In this document: one piece after another, positions 34,105-43,134 of the stretch | Numbering within the stretch: position 1 is the first letter of the stretch | How the letters are laid out: every line of letters starts with the position of its first letter | From: Actinomyces mediterranea | Lineage (GTDB): Bacteria; Actinomycetota; Actinomycetes; Actinomycetales; Actinomycetaceae | Length of the DNA: 64,000 bases | Direction: 5' to 3' | Assembly: GCF_900155595.1 (NCBI RefSeq) | Contig: NZ_FTPB01000004.1 | Location: 806,001 to 870,000, forward strand | Notes under the pieces: generated by a model | Told to the model about the DNA's origin: nothing | The model's database searches: none | The model's input: the letters and a program-made list of their open reading frames with translations, nothing else | Position numbers and translations under genes: made by a program

Positions 34105-34887
34105 ATGGACACTTGGAGGAAGACCGATCCTCATCCGTCGAGGATCTCCCACGAAGCGTGTTCCCTCGCGTGGCTCGCCAACTCCGGCCCGGGCTCGACG
34201 CCCGTCGTCCGCGTCCTCGGTGTCGGGGATACGTGGATCGAAGAGGAGCGTCTCGTCCGCTCCTCGCCCACTGCTGTGGCGGCGGAGGATTTCGGCCGTA
34301 CCCTCGCCCGCACGCACGCAGCCGGAGCCCCTCACCTCGGGTGCCCGCCCCCGGGTCATGAGGGGGACGGATGGATGGGGCTGGCACCACTGCCCCTGCT
34401 CAGCCAGTCGGCAACCTCCTCGTGGGGTGCCTTCTACGCCGAGTACCGCCTCGCCCCCTACCTGGAGTGTGCGGCTTTCAGCGCCGCCGACCGGGCCCTC
34501 TTCACCCGCCTCCTCGACCGGCTCGCCTCAGGCGACTTCGACCACCGCCAGCCCGCCCTCGTCGAAGAGGGAGGGGCAGGAGCCGCGCGTACCCACGGGG
34601 ACCTGTGGAGCGGGAACGTCATGTGGACACCGGCAGGAGCCGTCCTCATCGATCCCGCGGGTCAGGGCGGACACGCCGAAGAGGATCTCGCCCAACTCGA
34701 CGTCTTCGGATGCCCCTATGGGGGGAGGATCCGCGCCGCCTACGACGAGGCCTCTCCCCTGGCAGACGGGTGGAAGGAGAGGATCGGACTCCACCAGCTC
34801 CACATCCTCACGATTCACGCTTCCCTCTTCGGCGCCTCGTATACACCGGATGTCATGAGGATCGTCCGCCGATTCGTCGACCGGTGA
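34105..34887 (+). CDS. Fructosamine kinase family protein
   Basis: Predicted ketosamine-3-kinase that phosphorylates glycated amines or proteins to reverse glycation; an APH-like fold. Conserved elements are EACSLAWLANSG (the E-A-x-GL-x-L region), the catalytic loop THGDLWSGNVMW (HGD with Asp base and metal-binding Asn), and the metal-binding DPAGQGGHAEEDLAQLDVFG, matching the family's DP-x-x-x-x-x-x-E-x-D-x-A motif. Product 260 residues, slightly shorter than typical. The ATG follows GGAG. It is monocistronic, between the WXG operon (opposite strand) and the ABC pseudogene. Confidence 0.9.
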   Translation: MDTWRKTDPHPSRISHEACSLAWLANSGPGSTPVVRVLGVGDTWIEEERLVRSSPTAVAAEDFGRTLARTHAAGAPHLGCPPPGHEGDGWMGLAPLPLLSQSATSSWGAFYAEYRLAPYLECAAFSAADRALFTRLLDRLASGDFDHRQPALVEEGGAGAARTHGDLWSGNVMWTPAGAVLIDPAGQGGHAEEDLAQLDVFGCPYGGRIRAAYDEASPLADGWKERIGLHQLHILTIHASLFGASYTPDVMRIVRRFVDR

Positions 34888-34942
34888 CGATGGCGCAGAC
34901 GCCCCCGCCCGCACACATGTCAGCCGTTGGCGGAGGAATCGT

Positions 34943-35225
34943 CAGTGCTCGACCACGGTCCTCACTCTTACCACCGCCGCAGCGACAAGGACGAGGACGA
35001 CGCTCACCAGTGCGACCGCCGCGACATAGGGCACAGCAGACCGAGGAGCATTTTCATCGTCGTGGATTTGCCGGACCCATTGGGGCCGAGGAACCCATAG
35101 ACGCATCCTGCGGGGACATTGAGATCGAGTGAGTCGACAACGGTGCGCCCTGAAAAGGCCTTCGTGAGGCCGTGGGTGGTCACGACGCAGTCAGATAATG
35201 GTGTGTGCATGGCATCTATCGTCAT
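34943..35225 (-). pseudogene. ABC transporter collapsed by deletion (ATPase N-terminus joined to permease C-terminus)
   Basis: From 35225 (or the ATG at 35210) the frame encodes the start of an ABC ATPase through Walker [18 protein letters not shown], then [21 protein letters not shown]. It then breaks near 35040. In the next frame, about 35035-34943 reads [20 protein letters not shown] and ends RVRTVVEH before a stop, which looks like the last membrane helix and tail of the partner permease. A single deletion of roughly 2 kb from inside the ATPase to the end of the permease explains both halves. The neighbouring two-component system is intact, so the regulator has probably outlived its target transporter. 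Confidence 0.72.
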
Positions 35226-35330
35226 CGGTGCTGGTCGCGACGCACATCGTACCGTGGGATGGTTCTACGCTCCGTCGCTTTCATACCGTGGGATGAGGGC
35301 GTCGAGGCTGCGGTGCCCTACGGTGGTTCC

Positions 35331-36590
35331 ATGACCTCCTCGTCCGCCGCCCCGCCGTGGCGCCGTTTCATGCCGATGCCCCTGGATGCGGGTCTGGGCA
35401 TCGTCGTCGGCGCATTGGGGACGGCGCACCCACCAGAACCCGCCACGGCTGTCGCGATGAGCGTCAATACGGTGGCCGTTGTCGTCTGCGCGGTCGGTAT
35501 CGCATGGCGTCGGCGCTTCCCCCTCGCGGCCGTCGCCCTCATCGGCGTGGGATTGTCCGTCTCGGTCGCGGTGTCCGAGCAGATCACGATCGTCGCCGTT
35601 CCCGCGGCGCTCATCGCCGCATGGACCATCGGGTCTCGCGTGGATCCGCCGTGGCGCTGGCCCCTGTACGGGTGGCTGTTCCTCGGCTGCGCAGTCGCCA
35701 TCGGACGCATCGTCCCGCTCAATGACGACACGACGACCGTCATACAGGTGTTCATCCTCGTCGTGTGGTCGTGGGGGATCCTCTCCGCGGCGGCGCTGGC
35801 GGGGGCGCGCAGGCGCACGATACGGGGGCGCATCGAGCTGGCGGAGGAGAGGGCGGCGCTGCTTGCGGCGCAGCAGGAGACTGCGGCTCGACTGGCGGTC
35901 GCACAGGATCGTGCCCGCGTGGCGCGGGAGGTTCACGACCTCCTGGGGCATACGCTCACGGCGATCGCCGCCCAGGCCGAGGGCGCGAAGTATGTGCTGT
36001 ACTCCCAGCCCGAGCGCGCCGAGGAGGCCCTGACAACGATCGCGGAGGTGAGCCGCACAGGCGTGGAGGACGTGCGCGCCCTCGTTGATCTTCTGCGCGA
36101 TGATTCCACCGGAGCACTCTCCCCTCAACCGCCTGACGGTGGGACTGGGACGCCCACTCCCGCGCTGAGCCCTGTTGCTCCCCCGGTGACGAGGACGGCC
36201 TCGTCCCTCATCGCGCAGATCTGCGATATCGCGGCCGCAGTCTCCCCCGCGGTCGAGGTGGAGGTGCAGTGCTCGCAGTCGCCGCACCCGTCGATGGCGG
36301 TCGTCGATGCGATCCTCGGGGTGGAGCGCGAAGCGCTGACGAATGCCCTGCGCCACGGCGCGGGGGGTGCCCGCGTTCGGGTCTCCTCAACCGGGGAGCA
36401 TCTCTCGTTGAGCGTCACGAACCCCATCGTTCCCGACGCGTCCACCTGCGCGAGTCCCGACGAGGACGGTGAGCGCACGGGGGTCGGCATTGAATCCATG
36501 CGCATGCGGGCACGCTCCATCGGGGCGCGCGCGACTGTCGGCCCGGCTTCGGACACGACGTGGGCCGTCACCATGGAGGCGCCGCTGTGA
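35331..36590 (+). CDS. NarL/DesK-type sensor histidine kinase
   Basis: Sensor of a two-component pair. The N-terminal half has about five or six TM helices with almost no extracellular loop, so it may sense a membrane or intramembrane signal. The HisKA_3 dimerisation motif VAREVHDLLGHTLTAIAAQAE holds the phosphorylated His near residue 207. The ATPase domain has ALTNALRHGAGG (N box) and the degenerate GVGIESMRMRA (G box). Product 419 residues from 35331, where GGTGG precedes the ATG. The stop overlaps the regulator start (GTGA). A collapsed ABC transporter lies upstream on the other strand. Confidence 0.88.
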   Translation: MTSSSAAPPWRRFMPMPLDAGLGIVVGALGTAHPPEPATAVAMSVNTVAVVVCAVGIAWRRRFPLAAVALIGVGLSVSVAVSEQITIVAVPAALIAAWTIGSRVDPPWRWPLYGWLFLGCAVAIGRIVPLNDDTTTVIQVFILVVWSWGILSAAALAGARRRTIRGRIELAEERAALLAAQQETAARLAVAQDRARVAREVHDLLGHTLTAIAAQAEGAKYVLYSQPERAEEALTTIAEVSRTGVEDVRALVDLLRDDSTGALSPQPPDGGTGTPTPALSPVAPPVTRTASSLIAQICDIAAAVSPAVEVEVQCSQSPHPSMAVVDAILGVEREALTNALRHGAGGARVRVSSTGEHLSLSVTNPIVPDASTCASPDEDGERTGVGIESMRMRARSIGARATVGPASDTTWAVTMEAPL

Positions 36591-37303
36591 TCCGTCTCGG
36601 ACTCGTCGACGATGAACCACTATTCGCCACCGGCCTCGCCATGATCCTCGATTCGCAGGAGGATATGCGCGTCGCCTGGCGGGCGATACACGGCCAGGAT
36701 GCTTTGGTGCGCCAGAGGGCCGACCCCGTCGACATCATCCTCATGGATGTGCAGATGCCCGTGATGGACGGGGTGGAGGCCACTCATTCCCTCGCCGAGC
36801 AGGGCCTCGCCGGGCGCGTCATCGTGCTCACGACATTCGACACCGACGCCTATATCCTCGGGGCGATCGACGCCGGGGCCTCCGGCTTCCTCCTCAAGAC
36901 GACTCCTCCCGCAGAGTTGATCGCCGCGGTCCGCACTGTGGCGGGCGGCGACGCCGTCATTTCGCCCGGGCCGACCAGGCGCCTTTTGACTGCCGTGCAA
37001 TCGGGAGGGAGAATCCCCGACGCCCCCGGCCCGTTCAGAGTCCCCTCCCCCACAGGCCATGACGCGCAAGATCTGGAAGCAGTGAAGAGCCTGACGGAAC
37101 GCGAAACCGAAGTGCTCGCTCTCATCGCCGAGGGCTTGACGAATCAGGAGATCTGCGATCGCCTGTGGTTGTCCATGCCCACTGTGAAGACGCACGTCTC
37201 CCACCTACTCGTCAAGACGGGGGCGCGCGACCGTGTCCAGCTCGTGCTCTTCGCCCTGCGCAGCTCCATTGTCTCGGCCGACACTCTCCTCAGGCGCCCC
37301 TGA
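36587..37303 (+). CDS. NarL/LuxR-family response regulator
   Basis: Response regulator paired with the kinase, overlapping it by four bases (GTG start in GTGA). The receiver has the acidic pocket DDE (residues 9-11), the phosphoacceptor Asp in IILMDVQMPVMDG near 54, the switch Thr in VLTTFD and the conserved Lys in FLLKTTPP. The C-terminal LuxR-type helix-turn-helix is LTERETEVLALIAEGLTNQEI, split here, followed by TVKTHVSHLLVKTGARDR. All functional residues are present. Product 238 residues. Its normal target was probably the ABC transporter that is now a pseudogene. Confidence 0.92.
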   Translation: MIRLGLVDDEPLFATGLAMILDSQEDMRVAWRAIHGQDALVRQRADPVDIILMDVQMPVMDGVEATHSLAEQGLAGRVIVLTTFDTDAYILGAIDAGASGFLLKTTPPAELIAAVRTVAGGDAVISPGPTRRLLTAVQSGGRIPDAPGPFRVPSPTGHDAQDLEAVKSLTERETEVLALIAEGLTNQEICDRLWLSMPTVKTHVSHLLVKTGARDRVQLVLFALRSSIVSADTLLRRP

Positions 37304-37391
37304 AAGGGATGGTGTCGCGCGGTGACGATCCTCGCGGTTCACAAGGCGAATCGCGAGCCTGGGAGTCGCCCTCGTCTGGAATGATGAGGGC

Positions 37392-38852
37392 ATGAGCGCG
37401 AACTGGTCATCCCTCTTCTCCCCCGACGGCGGATACGCCGACCTCGCCGCCGCAGGCGAACCCCTTTCCCCCCTCGACGGCCGCTACCGCGCAGCCGTCG
37501 CCCCCCTGTCGAATACCCTGTCCGAGGCGGGCCTTAACCGGGCGCGCGTCCACGTCGAGGTCGAGTGGCTCATCCACCTGCTTGACGGCTCCGTCCTTGC
37601 GGGGGCGCCGCGACTGAGCGACGCCGAGCGCGACTATCTTCGCGCCCTGCCGCGCGATTTCTCCGCCGAGCACATCGCCCGCCTCGCCGAGTTCGAGGCC
37701 GTTACCCGCCACGACGTCAAAGCGGTGGAATACCTCATCGGCGAGCATCTGGAGGCCGCTGCGACCGTCCTCGGGCAGGACTCCGCCCTGCCGGGCCTGC
37801 GAGAAGTCGTCCACATCTTCTGCACCTCGGAAGACATCAATAACCTCGCCTACGCCCTTACCGTCAAAGCCGCAGTCGAACAGGTGTGGCTGCCCCAGGC
37901 TCGCGCCCTGCTCACCCGGCTCGAACGCTTCGCCGAAGCGGGCGCCGATATCCCGATGCTCGCCCACACTCACGGACAGCCCGCTACTCCCGTCACCATG
38001 GGCAAGGAGATGGCGGTTTTCGCCCACCGCTTCTCCCGCCAGCTGCGCCGCATCGAAGCGACCGACTACCTCGGCAAGATCAATGGCGCGACCGGCACGT
38101 GGGCGGCGCATGTCGTCTCCGTGCCCGACGCGGACTGGCCCGCCATTTCCAGCGCCTTCGTGGAGGGACTGGGGCTGACGTGGAATCCGCTCACCACGCA
38201 GATCGAATCCCACGACTGGCAGGCGGAACTTTACTCCGACATCGCGCGCGCCGGGCGGATCGCTCACAATCTGGCGACCGACTGCTGGACGTATATCTCG
38301 ATGGGCTACTTCCATCAGAACCTCGCGGCTCAGGGGTCGACCGGCTCGTCAACCATGCCGCACAAGGTCAATCCGATCCGCTTCGAGAACGCCGAAGCGA
38401 ATCTCGAAGTGTCGTGCGCGCTCCTCGATTCACTGTCCGCCACTCTCGTCACCTCCCGCATGCAGCGCGATCTGACGGACTCGACGACGCAGCGCAATAT
38501 CGGCGTCGCCTTCGGGCATTCGGTCCTCGCATTGGACAATCTCGTGCGCGGACTCGACGGCGTCGATATGGATGCGGCGCGCATGGCCGCCGATTTGGAT
38601 GCGAATTGGGCGGTCTTGGGTGAAGCTGTCCAGCAGGCGATGCGGGCCGCCGCGATCGCCGGGGCGACGGGCATGGCGAACCCCTATGAGAGGCTCAAGG
38701 AGTTGACCCGCGGGCACGAGGTCGGCCAGTCGCAGATGCGGGACTTCATCTCAGGACTGGGACTTCCCGCCGAGGTCGAGGCGCGCCTCCTCGCCCTCAC
38801 CCCGGCCTCCTACATCGGTTTGTCACAGCGCCTGGCCCGCTGGGAGAAGTGA
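37392..38852 (+). CDS. purB: Adenylosuccinate lyase
   Basis: Fumarase/aspartase-superfamily enzyme of purine synthesis: it cleaves SAICAR to AICAR and adenylosuccinate to AMP, releasing fumarate. Signatures include LSPLDGRYR at the N-terminus, TSEDINNLAYAL, MLAHTHGQPATPVTMGKEM (split; the catalytic His region) and GSSTMPHKVNPIRFENAE, the flexible signature loop with the catalytic Ser. Product 486 residues, the long E. coli-like form. The ATG has no clear Shine-Dalgarno sequence; AATGAT lies six bases upstream. No other pur genes are nearby. Converges on the GH13 gene. Confidence 0.95.
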   Translation: MSANWSSLFSPDGGYADLAAAGEPLSPLDGRYRAAVAPLSNTLSEAGLNRARVHVEVEWLIHLLDGSVLAGAPRLSDAERDYLRALPRDFSAEHIARLAEFEAVTRHDVKAVEYLIGEHLEAAATVLGQDSALPGLREVVHIFCTSEDINNLAYALTVKAAVEQVWLPQARALLTRLERFAEAGADIPMLAHTHGQPATPVTMGKEMAVFAHRFSRQLRRIEATDYLGKINGATGTWAAHVVSVPDADWPAISSAFVEGLGLTWNPLTTQIESHDWQAELYSDIARAGRIAHNLATDCWTYISMGYFHQNLAAQGSTGSSTMPHKVNPIRFENAEANLEVSCALLDSLSATLVTSRMQRDLTDSTTQRNIGVAFGHSVLALDNLVRGLDGVDMDAARMAADLDANWAVLGEAVQQAMRAAAIAGATGMANPYERLKELTRGHEVGQSQMRDFISGLGLPAEVEARLLALTPASYIGLSQRLARWEK

Positions 38853-38988
38853 GCGTTCGGAGTCGGTGCAGCCGCGTCCACTAGGCGCGTTTCCCACTCG
38901 ATCGGCAGCCATGCGACGAGTTCAGGGAGACTCGTATGAAACACCCCCGCTCATTATGAGCACGAAGCCGCTTCGACTCTGGCGCTCC

Positions 38989-40647
38989 CTAGTCCACGCG
39001 GTACCAGGTCGTCGAGTCCGCGGGCAGCACCCGCGCCTGCGCTCCCCCGGCGGTGTTGAGCACGAGCCGCGCATCGTCCGCGCCCTCCCAGGCAATGGCA
39101 ACGTTCTCGTCCCCCGTGTTCGTCATGCAGACGAGGGCGCCCGCCTTGAATGCGACGACGCTGTCCTCTTCCGAGTCGATCCACTCGATGCGACTCGCCT
39201 CCCCCAGCAGCTCACGCCGCCCTCGAATGAGGTCGCGGTACAAGGAGAGCATCGACTCCGGGTCGCCCGTCTGGATGTCGCGGGCGAAGTCGCGGAAACG
39301 CTCAGGTTGGGGCAGCCACGGCTCTTGCCCGTCATCGGGTCCGAAACCCATTGACGATCCTTCAGCGCTCCACGGCAGGGGAACGCGGCAGCCGTCCCTG
39401 CCCAGGTCCTTCCCATTCGTGCGCAGCCACGCGGGGTCCTGGCGCGCCTCGTCGGGAAGGTCGAGGACCTCGTCGAGGCCGAGTTCCTCCCCTTGATAGA
39501 CGTACGCCGTCCCCGGGAGGGCGAAGAGCAGCGCTGCGGCCGCTCGCGCGCGACGCACCCCCAGGTCCGCATCAACCGCCCAGGTTCGGCGCGCATCGAT
39601 GAGCATGTCGGCAGGATCGGGGTCCTTGTCGACCTGTCGTTGCCCCAGTCGGGTGACGAGCCGGTGGACGTCATGATTGGTGAGCGCCCACGCGGGGCCG
39701 TCTTCGGCGCCAGCGCTGCGATAGCACCGGTCGATTGCGGCGCGCAGCCGGTGCGCGAACCACGGCTGGACGAGCAGATCAAAGGCGAAGACCTGGTGAA
39801 GGCGACCCGGTGCGGTGAAGAGCGCCGCAGTCTCGGGAGAGTCCACCCACGCCTCGCCGACGAAGTATTTCTCGTCCTCGTACGAGTCGGCGATCTCACG
39901 CCACTGGCGGTAGATGCCGTCGAGTTCGGGCTGGGCCCACAGACCCGACTGGCCCTCGTCCCACACGGGAAGCGGATCGGCTTTAATGAGGCCGTGCGCG
40001 ACGTCGATGCGGAATCCGTCGACGCCCCGGTCGAACCAGAATCGCAGGATATCGGCGAACTCGGCGCGCACCTCCTCGTTGCGCCAGTTGAAGTCCGGTT
40101 GCGTCGTGTCGAACATGTGGAGGTACCACTGTGGGTTCTCGGACCCGTCGGGTACCCTGTCCCAGGCGCTGCCCCCGAAGATCGACGGCCAGCTGCTCGG
40201 AGGCTCATCGGCATCCGGGGCATCCGGGGCTTTTGCGTCGTGGAAGAGGAAGCGGTCGCGCTCGGCGCTCCCCGGCCGTGCCGCAATCGCCGCCTGGAAC
40301 CATGCGTGCTGGTCCGAGGAGTGATTCGGCACGATGTCCATGAGGACCTTGATGCCGAGGGCGTGGGCATCCGCAACGAGGGCGTCGAATTCGGCGAGGC
40401 TGCCGTAGTCGGGGTTGATGTCCCTGTAGTCGGCGACGTCATAGCCGTGGTCGCGCTGGGGCGAGGGGTAGCAGGGGTTGATCCACACCATTGACACCCC
40501 CATGTCCGCGATCTGCTCCAGCGCCTCGCGCACGCCCGCAAGGTCGCCGATGCCATCGCCGTCCGAATCTTTGAATGAGCGCACGTACACCTGATAGGCG
40601 ACCCGGTTGCGCCACCATCGGTCCGTCTGCGTCGATTCACTGGTCAT
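38989..40647 (-). CDS. GH13 alpha-glucosidase (oligo-1,6-glucosidase type)
   Basis: Glycoside hydrolase family 13 enzyme that hydrolyses alpha-glucosidic bonds in short oligosaccharides. The TIM-barrel regions are DIVPNHSS (region I), GFRIDVAHG with the nucleophile Asp (II), VGEAWVD with the acid/base Glu (III) and LTNHDVHR with the transition-state Asp (IV). QxQPDFNWRN-like and Y-Q-G-EE-L-G motifs fit intracellular alpha-glucosidases of subfamily 30-like type. No signal peptide, so it is cytoplasmic. The ATG at 40647 follows GAGGAG. Product 552 residues, complete. No sugar transporter is adjacent. Confidence 0.92.
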   Translation of the reverse strand: MTSESTQTDRWWRNRVAYQVYVRSFKDSDGDGIGDLAGVREALEQIADMGVSMVWINPCYPSPQRDHGYDVADYRDINPDYGSLAEFDALVADAHALGIKVLMDIVPNHSSDQHAWFQAAIAARPGSAERDRFLFHDAKAPDAPDADEPPSSWPSIFGGSAWDRVPDGSENPQWYLHMFDTTQPDFNWRNEEVRAEFADILRFWFDRGVDGFRIDVAHGLIKADPLPVWDEGQSGLWAQPELDGIYRQWREIADSYEDEKYFVGEAWVDSPETAALFTAPGRLHQVFAFDLLVQPWFAHRLRAAIDRCYRSAGAEDGPAWALTNHDVHRLVTRLGQRQVDKDPDPADMLIDARRTWAVDADLGVRRARAAAALLFALPGTAYVYQGEELGLDEVLDLPDEARQDPAWLRTNGKDLGRDGCRVPLPWSAEGSSMGFGPDDGQEPWLPQPERFRDFARDIQTGDPESMLSLYRDLIRGRRELLGEASRIEWIDSEEDSVVAFKAGALVCMTNTGDENVAIAWEGADDARLVLNTAGGAQARVLPADSTTWYRVD

Positions 40648-40682
40648 GACTCTCCTCTTCGGTGTCGTCGACTGGCGGCCGA

Positions 40683-41357
40683 TCACGGCCTCCACGCGGG
40701 GTCGGAGTCTGGCGCCCCGTATCGCGCATAGAGTTCATCGGGGCGGGCGGTCTCATCAATGAAATCGAGAACCGTCATGTCGGCGAGGACGACCGGCTGG
40801 GATCCCCCACCGCTTCCGGCGTTGGACGGGCGCGTTCCATCCGTCGGCGCTTCGCTCTCCCCGTTCGCCGACACGGAGGTGGAGGCGAGGACCCTGCCGC
40901 GGATCGCCAGCGGCGCCAGTTCCGAATTGTTCCACGTCGCACTCGTCGCGACATCGAGAATCTCAGCGACCGCCGTCAGGTCGAGGTCGGCGGATGCGGG
41001 CACGAGAATGTCGAAGGTCGCCAGGGACGGTTTGCCGAACCCGTCGCTGATCTCCGCCTTGATGTCGATCGGGATGTCTCGGGGGAGGGAGTGGCTGGGC
41101 GCGGAGAGTGCGTCATCGAGTGCGGCGAGCAGGAAGAGCCTGAAACGGTCGGATCGGCCCCGTCTGCGGGCGGGTCGCATGGCGCGCAGTGCGAGCCCAG
41201 CTCCGACGACGCCGACGCCGAGGGCTCCGATGACGAGGGGGCTGGCGATTTGGGGGATCTGCCTGCCCGCACCGGAGGCGGACTTGTTGACGGGCGTGGA
41301 GGCGCGGATCCACTGGGGCACGTCGCGCAGGTGGGGTCCTGTGGGGTCGCTCATCAT
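40683..41357 (-). CDS. Single-TM hypothetical protein partnered with lipase-like gene, locus B
   Basis: Unrecognised 224-residue protein. It begins with about 40 polar residues, then one TM helix (ASPLVIGALGVGVVGAGLAL) with a Arg-rich flank (RAMRPARRRGR), and ends in a mixed domain of about 150 residues (DIPIDIKAEISDGFGKPSLATF ... ADMTVLDFIDETARPDELYARYG, abbreviated). It starts 10 bases after the stop of the hydrolase gene, with AAGGA before the ATG, so the two are cotranscribed. It may anchor or regulate the hydrolase; this is context inference. Confidence 0.65.
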   Translation of the reverse strand: MMSDPTGPHLRDVPQWIRASTPVNKSASGAGRQIPQIASPLVIGALGVGVVGAGLALRAMRPARRRGRSDRFRLFLLAALDDALSAPSHSLPRDIPIDIKAEISDGFGKPSLATFDILVPASADLDLTAVAEILDVATSATWNNSELAPLAIRGRVLASTSVSANGESEAPTDGTRPSNAGSGGGSQPVVLADMTVLDFIDETARPDELYARYGAPDSDPAWRP

Positions 41358-41367
41358 TGTGGTCCTT

Positions 41368-42984
41368 TCACGTGGTGACTGCGTCGTCGGTAGCGGGGGG
41401 CGTCGGGGCCTCGGCGCCATCCTGAGGGGTCACGGGCTCTTCGTCTGCGGCTGTTGCGGCATCCTGTTGAAGTACACGACTCTTGGGTCCCGCTCCGGTT
41501 CCCGCATAGTGCTTGCCGACAGTACCCGAAGCGAAGGGGAATCCGGGAATGGACGCGATGTCGATCGATGGCAGTGCGGGCAGATCGACCAGCGGCGAGG
41601 GCGCCCACTCGGAGTCGTAGTCGACCGGTGAGAAGTCCTCGGCGCGGTCGAGCGCGACGAATGTGTCGACGGTGCTCGACTCCGTCGGCTCGAGGATGTC
41701 CTGCCACAGCTCGTAGAAGAAGACGCGCACGTCTTCGTCCTCGGCGGGGAAGTAGTCGCGCAATGCAGCGACTGCGGTGGGGGTCGGACCCCAGGGGGTG
41801 ACTCCCGCCTTGCGCTCCAGTATGCGCACCGTTTGCGTGTACGTGGCGGATGAGTGCGCGTAGTACAGGGGTGAGGTGCGAGGTCTGACGAGCGAGCGGC
41901 CCACGCTGACGCGCTGATCGGCGGAGCGCGTCGGTGTGCCGTCCATTGAGGGGATGACGTCTTGATCGTGGGCCACCGACACCATGGTGACGTCGGGGCG
42001 CAGGCGGATCCTGCGACAAGGGCTCCCCGTCGCCAGAATCGCACGGACATTGACGCCTGCGCGTTCGGGCGGCATCGATGCGAGGGCGACCGCGATGATC
42101 CCTCCCTGCGAGTGCCCGCATACGAGGACGGGGTCGATCGCCCATTGTTCACTCGGGATGCCGTCTCGTCTCATTGCATCGTGGATCGCCCGCACGGTCC
42201 CGATGCGCATCGCTGATTCCAGGCCGATCATCTCGCGGATATTGGATTCCATATCCGCTGGATTCGCCGTGGAGTGGAAGTCCATATTCGCCGTTCCGGG
42301 CAGGGATACGAGCCAACGCCGCCCGGATCCGGCGCCGACCCGGGTGATCTTGACGGTGTGCCCATCGGTCATCGACCAGTAGAGGTCGTCGATATCGGCG
42401 CACATGTCTTTAAGGTCGCGGGGGACGTCAACGCGTCGGAGCTGAGCGGCTGCGTGACCGTCGGGCGCGGGGAGGGACTGGGGTCGGGCGTTGGAGTCGC
42501 GGATCGCCTGAGCATGGACGGGACCGCCGCGCATGGCGCCGGTCGCGGTGCCCACAGTGAGCATTGCAGTCATCAGCGCGTCGTAGCCGCGAGTCGGGAT
42601 GAGGGGAAGGATGCGGCGCGCCCTCGTATCGTTGCGGGTGAGCGCAGCGCCTAGGCGCCACGCGGCCTTCCCCATGCGGGAGACGCTGCCCGCGATCGAG
42701 GACAGGGACCTCACGAACAGCGTGTCGAGACCCGGTTCGTCGAAGAAGATCCGCTGAGATCGTTCCGAGGCGCTGGTGCCGAGGGCGTCCGAGCGCGTGC
42801 GCGCCGCCTCGCGCCACTGTTCAGGCAGGAGGGGGAGTTCCGCTGCGGCTCCGCATCCGATGGCCGCGGCGAGAGTCGGGATGAGCGGGAGAAGCTTCGC
42901 CCGCACATAGGCGGGAGGGTACGACTGGGGGACGCGTCTGGCCGGCAGTCTCTTGGGCCGGTGCAGCCGCATGTTTCGCGCCAT
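41368..42984 (-). CDS. Alpha/beta-hydrolase (lipase-like) protein, locus B
   Basis: A 538-residue protein whose central domain is homologous to that of the hydrolase at 29895-31538. The nucleophile elbow CGHSQGGIIAVAL (Ser near 290), VAHDQDVIPSMDGTPTRSAD (candidate Asp, split) and YYAHSSATY (candidate His) match in order. The N-terminus differs: a basic start and a hydrophobic stretch (LLPLIPTLAAAIGCGAAAELPL) that could be a membrane anchor. The C-terminal 90 residues are Pro/Asp/Glu-rich and look disordered. AAAGGAGG precedes the ATG. It is cotranscribed with the TM protein downstream. Confidence 0.78.
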   Translation of the reverse strand: MARNMRLHRPKRLPARRVPQSYPPAYVRAKLLPLIPTLAAAIGCGAAAELPLLPEQWREAARTRSDALGTSASERSQRIFFDEPGLDTLFVRSLSSIAGSVSRMGKAAWRLGAALTRNDTRARRILPLIPTRGYDALMTAMLTVGTATGAMRGGPVHAQAIRDSNARPQSLPAPDGHAAAQLRRVDVPRDLKDMCADIDDLYWSMTDGHTVKITRVGAGSGRRWLVSLPGTANMDFHSTANPADMESNIREMIGLESAMRIGTVRAIHDAMRRDGIPSEQWAIDPVLVCGHSQGGIIAVALASMPPERAGVNVRAILATGSPCRRIRLRPDVTMVSVAHDQDVIPSMDGTPTRSADQRVSVGRSLVRPRTSPLYYAHSSATYTQTVRILERKAGVTPWGPTPTAVAALRDYFPAEDEDVRVFFYELWQDILEPTESSTVDTFVALDRAEDFSPVDYDSEWAPSPLVDLPALPSIDIASIPGFPFASGTVGKHYAGTGAGPKSRVLQQDAATAADEEPVTPQDGAEAPTPPATDDAVTT

Positions 42985-43076
42985 GGTCCTCCTTTCTGCG
43001 ATCCTCCTATTGTCCGTCTTCGATCGGTCTCGCGCTCAATGTAGCGCTCCGGCGGTGCGTGGAGGAGGCACTCCCA

Positions 43077-43105
43077 TTGACACAAATACCCCCTAGGGGT
43101 ATTTT
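43077..43105 (+). promoter_or_regulatory. Copper-responsive promoter with CsoR operator
   Basis: TTGACA (43077-43082) and TATTTT (43100-43105) are 17 bases apart. The spacer is filled by the palindrome AATACCCC-CTA-GGGGTATT (43085-43103), which matches CsoR operators (TACCCC...GGGGTA). Repressor binding would block RNA polymerase directly, and copper release would open the promoter of the csoR-copZ-copA genes. Confidence 0.9.
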
Positions 43106-43134
43106 GAGATGGAATCCCGCAGTGAGGAGCGGAA

